Part shown: positions 57,861 through 64,000 of the stretch, one piece after another
Position numbering within the stretch: the stretch's first letter is position 1
Layout: each line of letters starts with the position of its first letter
Assembly: GCF_000182925.2 (NCBI RefSeq)
Contig: NC_026501.1
Location: 5,869,917-5,933,916 of the forward strand
Length of the DNA stretch: 64,000 bases
Source of the DNA: Neurospora crassa OR74A
Lineage: Eukaryota > Ascomycota > Sordariomycetes > Sordariales > Sordariaceae
Direction: 5' to 3'
Notes under the pieces: model-generated
Databases searched by the model: none
What the model was told of the DNA's origin: nothing
Seen by the model: the letters and a program-made list of their open reading frames with translations, nothing else
Position numbers and translations under genes: made by a program

Positions 57861-58255
57861 AAAGTTTCTCTATAGAGAAACTATACTTGCTTCTCTATAT
57901 AAAATACTCCTTAATTTTATTAGGAAGGCGAGGTATTTTATAAAAGCCCCCTTCCTCCCCTCCTAATCGTTCCTTCTAATTTATTTTTCCTTACCTTCCT
58001 TCAATTATATTTCAAAGCAAGGTTTTCCTATAAAGAAATAACGTAGTTAGAAAAGACTTAATAATTTGCTTCTTTATAGAAAATACTCCCTAATTCTATT
58101 AGTAAAGCGAAGTATTCTATAAAAGTTTCTTCCCGGTCGTTCTTCCTAATTCATTTTTCTCTACTTTCAATTATACTTCTTCGAAGTAAAGTTTCCCTAC
58201 GGGGAAACAACGTAATTAGCGAAGACTTAGTAATTTATATCTTCGTACAAAATAC
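57861..58255 (+). repeat. three diverged direct repeats of about 160-170 bp
   Basis: Blocks beginning near 57861, 58018 and 58189 share the same order: a TTTCYCTATAGRGAAA-type palindrome, a TTAGYRAAGACTTARTAATT-like segment, a CTTCTNTATARAAAATACTC-like segment, TTCTATTAGTAAAGCGAAGTATTCTATAAAAG-like sequence (best in block 2), then a C/T-rich stretch and a TCAATTATA-type end. The third copy is truncated near 58260. Differences are mostly transitions. Confidence 0.75.
57864..57881. repeat. perfect 18-bp palindrome GTTTCTCTATAGAGAAAC
   Basis: A perfect inverted repeat of 18 bases at the head of the first of three 160-170-bp repeats. The equivalent in the third copy is GTTTCCCTACGGGGAAAC at 58192-58209. 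Confidence 0.85.
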
Positions 58256-59215
58256 TTTAAATATATAGCTCTGTTACAAGTATAAACCTTTATTTATACT
58301 AAGACGCCTCTATTTACCCGCCTATAATAATTAATTAGAAATTTTAATTTAATTTAGCGAATTACAATATATTTATATATTTAAATAGTCGAAGTACTTA
58401 ACTACTTAATTTAATTAAACGTCTATAATAACGCCCTCAATTTAAGAATTATCTCCGTCTATATAGTAGAACCTTCTACTTAAATTACTCTTTATAATTT
58501 TCGATTACTAAATTAAACTATCTATTAAGCGATTCGAAATCGACCCCTTTTACCCTTAGGTCCTCTGCTACGTCTACCCCTATTTAAAAAACCGGATTAA
58601 GAGAGTATACTAATAAATTCTTATTCTATATTTTTTTATTATATATAAATTCGAAATATATACTTAGAGAGTAACTATAATAGAAAATATTAAAAAAATT
58701 CCATTCCTACCCTATACCCTATAAACGCTATATATTAATTACTAAGTATTAGGATCTGTATCCTTTAAGGATATAGTAATATTCTATACCCTTCCGAATT
58801 ATTAATATATCCGTTGTAATAATTACCCTATTTAGAGGATGCTTTAAGTACCTTATATAAGCGTTTTCCTTATAATTAGTAGGAATATTCTTAAAATAAC
58901 GCTTATAGCGGATAAAAATTTTATTAAAATATTTATAGAAATTTTAATTAATAATTTATTTATAAGGTTTAATATAGTTAACCTTATTTATACTTTATTA
59001 AAGGAATTAGAAAAACGGAATATAATATTTAGGGGCGAAGATAAGTAATTGCCGGGTAAGGGTTAGTTGGAATGTAATTAGAATAAAGTAAATTAATATT
59101 ATTTTACCTACTAAAATTAAAATACTATATAAATAAATTAACGGAGGCCGAAAGTATTGGTTTAATATTTAAGAAAATTCTTATACGATATTTTCAATAT
59201 ACCTTTCAAAATCCG

Positions 59216-59315
59216 NNNNNNNNNNNNNNNNNNNNNNNNNNNNNNNNNNNNNNNNNNNNNNNNNNNNNNNNNNNNNNNNNNNNNNNNNNNNNNNNNNNNN
59301 NNNNNNNNNNNNNNN
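59216..59315. other. assembly gap of 100 N
   Basis: Exactly 100 N bases, a placeholder of unknown true length in the AT-rich block. Confidence 0.99.
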
Positions 59316-59635
59316 TTTTTATTTTATATAGTAAACCCACGTATATTTCTTTACCTCCCTACGTACTCGTTAGGGTTAGAAACGCCTAATTTAATCCGAA
59401 TTTAGCCTAGACGAGTAGGGTTTTTCGTAGCTCCGTATAATTAATTAAATTATAATTTAAAAATTAAATATAGAAGGAGCCTCGCTAAAATAAAAGTTAT
59501 TTTTTCTATTTTTTTATATAATAGTAAGCGACCCGGGTAATATTAATTAGGGATATTTAATAGTAGGCAATTATTTAAATCGAATAATATTACTAAATAA
59601 GCTATTAAATATAATTTCCTTCGTAGGATTTATTC

Positions 59636-59747
59636 TTTCCCTATAGAGAAACTTTAAATATTAAAATCTATATAGGTTTAGAATTTCTCTATAGGGAAAT
59701 AATCTTTAGATAGCTTAAGAAGTAATTAACGTTTATCTATAGAGAAG
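59636..59747. repeat. cluster of three TTTCYCTATAGRGAAA palindromes
   Basis: TTTCCCTATAGAGAAA lies at 59636-59651, TTTCTCTATAGGGAAA at 59684-59699, and a partial ATCTATAGAGAAGG near 59735-59748. The first two are separated by 48 bases start to start and are near reverse complements of each other. Confidence 0.75.
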
Positions 59748-62659
59748 GAAAAAACGGGCGTATAAGATTGTTTAATATTAATGCCCAAATTATTAGGCTA
59801 GAGGATAAATGGATTAAGAAGTATAGTAATTATACGTTTAAGTAATTTTATAAAAACTTAAACCTATATTAATTTTGAAAGGAAGTTACTTTATTTATAA
59901 TATTACAAATCCTTCTATAAATTTAGTATAATGTCCTATAAAGTACGGTTTAGCCCCGACTAATTTTAATATATAACCCTTAATATCAGTCTATTCCAAT
60001 TCGAAAGCGTATTGTATATTAAAGTTACTACGCCTATTATCTTTTTTATCCGAACTTTTAATTATACTATTTAAATATTTATTTATAAAATTAATTATAT
60101 TTATAAAGATATTACGGTATAATAAAGTACTATTTATTTAGTAAATTCGAATCTAATATAGAAAATATTGCAATTAATTACTTCGATTTACAATATTAGG
60201 TTTTTAAATTAGTAAGATAGTTGGACGTTAGAGGCATCTATAAGAATAATATTTCAATTAGTACGTAAAATAACGAAAATAAAATATAAGTAAGGTATAA
60301 TATATACTATATATATTATTCTCAATTCCGTATAGAACTATCTCCGTTGGGTAAAGTAAATTAAAGTAAGAATATGTTAGTACGTTATCTAGCCTATAGT
60401 ATAATACCGCTTCTATTAAGCCGGTATTATTAATATTAATTTTAATATTCTTAGTAAAACCTAACGAATAAATACGTAAAAGCCAATTCCCTCTCCAACG
60501 GTAATTTAATAGGTAATTAGTCTTTAAGATCGGTACCGGGTAGTAATCTAAAATATATAGTTTGAGTATATTATTTAAGTAATCTAAATTATTAAACCAT
60601 TTAATACCAATTATCTCGAACTATAACCAAACAATACAATATAGGAATATTAGATTCGAATATAGTACTTAAATAGTAGTAGCTTATTTAAATAGACTTA
60701 TTAATTTATATATTATAATAAGGCTTTTCCAATCCTATAGTAGCTTGAACTTTATTTAGAAACTCGGAGTAAGGAATATACCTCTAGAACTAGGGTATAT
60801 CCCCTACAATTACTTATTAATTATAAGAAGATTAATAATACTTACTTTAAAGTATAATTATATATATACCTTTTTATAAATTTTACCCTAAATATTCTTC
60901 TATTTAGGGAGTAGAGTAGCGAAGATGAGCGACTAGCATTTATTATAAGCGTTTTCGACAATAATTAATATAAATAGGTTAGAAACGTACTTAAAAGTAA
61001 ATAGGTCTATTAGAACGGACTAGTAATTCTTTTAAACTAATTAAATATTTCGGATATCGAATACTACCCCGAATAACTTTATATACTTTAATAAAGGTTA
61101 GAAAGGTAGAACTTCGAATAGTAGTAATAAAATAAATATACTTTACTACTATATCTATAGCGAATTAATATATATTACAATAGGAAGAGTAAATAAAGAA
61201 TTTACTCCGTAATTAAATAATATAGAATTTAAAAATACTTATTCTTACATCCGAAATTATAATAGGAAATACTCCTCGTCCCTCTATATTATACTATACA
61301 AATCCCTAAACTTCGTATTTAACAATACGAATTAATAATTAGAGGCTGTATTATTATTAGCAATATCTCCCTATATAATTTATATTAGTAAATAAATTAA
61401 TAGCGTTCAAACGGATATTATAAATATAAAGTCTCAAACCTCTATTTCACCCGTATTATTAGGACCTATTATATAATATTATCCATTTAACTTCTTCCGC
61501 TTTCTATTATAATACGGGTTAGAAATTATAATTACAATAATACTACAAAATAAACTTCTAATAACCGAATAGTAAAATATTAAATTAAACTACATTCCCT
61601 TAAATTATTTCGAATATTTTTAATATATTATTTAATATAAATTTTTAATTACTAAAGCGGTTAAATTTTAATAACGATAGACAAGAAATAAATAGTAGCC
61701 TATATTAAATCCTTAATATAATATTTAACCTAAATCTTCAATTATTAAAGTAGTTAAATTTAGGTAGCGGTTATACTAATAAATAAATATAGTAAGGTAA
61801 TTGGAATAGTAAAGGAAATATTTAAAGTAGTAAAAGTATATAACGATATACATTATTAAAAATAAGAAATGCGAAATAGGAATTAAGAAGGTAAAGATTT
61901 AAGGAAAACTAAATTTAATAAAAAAGAAGGGGGGAAGGGGGGGGGCAAGGAGGTATTTAATAAATAAGTAGAATAAAATTCGCACTTATATACGTAAGGG
62001 CGGTATTACAAATCAAACCGCTCCTTATTAAACTATTCATTATATACAATATAAATAGAATATATTCGTACTTTTACTCGTTATTATAATCGTTATTTAT
62101 AGGGGCCTATATAATTCTCAATCTATAGGCATCTCTATTAAAATATACTAAAAAAAAATTATAATAGATATTAGACGAAAGGTATAAAGATAGTATAATA
62201 TTTAGTATATAGGAACTCGCTTTTTCAATTTCGTCTTCAACCTACAACTTCGCTTAGAAATATAAAGGAAATCTTATATTTATAATAAATAAATAGTATA
62301 TATAGGCTTCTTCCTATATTATAATTATTTACCCGCAATTTACTATTCGGAATAGGCCTATTAGAATAGGCCTATCGACGCCCTTACAAAATAGAAGTAT
62401 AAATATATATTTAGTAGACTAAAAGTTTTATTTAAGTAGTTAATAATTAATTAGGATCCGCTTTAATTAATTAATTACCTCGTAACCTTACTAAATATTA
62501 GCGCCTAATATATTAAAGACTAATCTTTCGGACTAATATCAGCGAAATTAATACGCCCTATATATAACGGATTACAAAATAACCCTACACCGCTCACTAA
62601 TTTCAATTAATTAATTTATACTATATATATTCGAACCCTCACAATCGCGCCTTAGGGCC

Positions 62660-62970
62660 TATCCAACGACTTAAAAATACGGCCTAGAAATATTAGCTTA
62701 GAAATAGATTTTAAGAGTTAAATATAAACTATTTAAAAATCCTCTAATTCTATATTAAATTTCTAGAGGTCCAAAGGCGCGGATGCTACCCTCGGAATTT
62801 TAAGTATAAATACAATAATCTAATTAGTAACTCAAGCAATTATAAGGAAAATTATTTCTAGGGCTTAGTAATAAGTAATTTTTGCGTAGAAGATTTTTAA
62901 ATATTATTAAATAATATTTAAGGGAAATAGCCTAGAAAATTTCCGAGCTATATTTCTAGGTCGTTGGATA
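62660..62970. mobile_element. MITE-like element with terminal inverted repeats TATCCAACGAC
   Basis: TATCCAACGAC at 62660-62670 is exactly inverted as GTCGTTGGATA at 62960-62970. The similarity continues inward: CCTAGAAATATTAGCT on the left (after a 10-12-base insertion) against the inverse of AGCTATATTTCTAGG on the right. The 311-base interval has no coding capacity. A TA at each outer edge would fit a Tc1/mariner-type target site (inference). This stretch keeps more CpA and GC than its surroundings (for example GGCGCGGATGCTACCCTCGG at about 62778), so it may be younger or less affected by RIP. Confidence 0.55.
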
Positions 62971-64000
62971 CGCTATTATTTCTCATTCCCTTATTTCTCT
63001 ATAAAAAAAATTCGAAAGTTTATTAACCCTTTTTACTTTACGCTACTATATCTTCGCTTCTTTATTCGAATAAGGAAGAATATAATTAAATATAATTATT
63101 CGATAGTAAAATTATCGTTCGGCAATCCTAATTAAATTTATATTTAAGAGTCTGTAATTAAGGAGGAAGGGGCGGACTTTAAGTAGATTAAAGGGGAGTA
63201 GGGTAAAGGAGGAGGTTAATTATTGGATTTAAAGAGTTTTATTTGTATTTATTATATTAAGAGTAAGGAGAGTAATTAAATAGATTTATTAATACTATAG
63301 TATTATAAGGAATTAAAATTATAATTACTATACTACCTTATAATAGATTCGTTATTAATATATTTATTAAAAGGATTAATATATAGTAAATTTCGTTACC
63401 GAATAACAAATTTATTTTAAGGAACTATAGTTAATTATAATTTAGGACCTATATTAATAAATAGTATTACTAAATAAGAACCTCTAACTATAAGTAATAA
63501 TTAATTAAAGGAAGAATTCGTTTCGAAGGAAACGAATCCGTCCTTAACTATCTTAATTACTTAGAACTATATTGGTATTTAACTATACCGATTATTTTAG
63601 TAATTAATCCTACTAGGTATAAATAAATAAACTTCGTATTCGTAGTTAGTTTAGCGCTGGCGATAATTTTAAATAAGCCTATTAGAATATAATTTAATAA
63701 TTACGAATTAAAACTATTAATATATTTCTTTAAAAGTAAATAAACTAATATAAATAGCCCCTATAAAGCCTCTAATTAAAAAGATAAGTACCTATTAAAA
63801 CGAATAAATTTAATTTTAAAAATGAAAATCTAAAATATAGTATTTTTATAGTTTTTCTCGACTAAAGCGAATAAAGGACTTATATTTATTAATAGGAGAA
63901 TTAAAATAAAGTATCTTAATAAAATAAAAAATAAAATAAGAATTATAAGAGGTACTTATAATTTCTCTTCTCGCTATTAAGGAATTTACTATTAATAAAA

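Larger units (their letters stand above)
50100..64000. repeat. AT-rich, RIP-mutated, heterochromatin-like block
   Basis: From about 50100 the sequence changes abruptly to very high A+T. CpA and TpG are nearly absent while TpA is extremely common and CpG survives; for example, the 60 bases at 50521-50580 and those at 53041-53100 contain no CpA and no TpG at all. This is the known product of repeat-induced point mutation, a premeiotic C-to-T process that acts on duplicated DNA and prefers CpA. Stop codons are dense in all six frames, and only one frame of about 94 codons exists (54227-54511), which I reject as a gene. Several tandem arrays and a decayed inverted-repeat element are listed separately. 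The block may be an AT-rich island or the edge of a centromere. It continues past the end of the window. Confidence 0.9.

Overview
The window comes from a filamentous ascomycete, most likely a Sordariomycete of the Neurospora type. Introns are short (about 50-130 nt, up to 256 nt) with GTAAGT/GTATGT-like donors and CTAAC/CTGAC branch motifs. The gene set is generic fungal housekeeping. The last 14 kb carries the signature of repeat-induced point mutation (RIP): extreme A+T, almost no CpA/TpG, abundant TpA. The genus is inferred; no search was run. Gene models were spliced by hand from reading frames and splice signals.

Layout. 1-6646: long non-coding upstream region or leader. 6647-7997 (+): Zn(II)2Cys6 transcription factor. 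9404-10181 (-): small DUF202 membrane protein. 10974-11904 (+): OST2/DAD1 oligosaccharyltransferase subunit. 12525-13804 (-): GRASP (Grh1-type). 14426-15652 (+): Tgs1 cap trimethylguanosine synthase. 16208-22165 (-): Dopey/Dop1. 23019-25055 (+): Mon1. 25915-26265 (-): unrecognised 3' exon. 26589-27778 (-): Vps71/Swc6-like zf-HIT protein. 28466-29237 (-): small mitochondrial membrane protein. 30075-31656 (-): protein disulfide isomerase. 34460-37688 (+): large Ser/Pro-rich orphan. 38615-39697 (+): predicted secreted orphan. 39982-41590 (-): WLM metalloprotease-like protein. 42199-44515 (-): kelch/DUF4110 protein. 45122-48469 (-): M1 aminopeptidase of the Ape2 type, with a 5' exon encoding a mitochondrial presequence. 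About 50100-64000: AT-rich, RIP-degenerate DNA with two 100-N gaps, several tandem repeat arrays, a dispersed palindrome family and one MITE-like inverted-repeat element.

Several genes serve the secretory and endosomal system: OST2 (N-glycosylation), PDI (ER folding), GRASP (ER-Golgi), Dop1 (Golgi/endosome) and Mon1 (Rab7 activation at late endosomes). They are separate transcription units, mostly in divergent or convergent pairs, and nothing suggests an operon-like or biosynthetic cluster. The least explained material is the repeat architecture of the AT-rich block, the orphan genes at 25915, 34460 and 38615, and the dual-start structure of the aminopeptidase gene.
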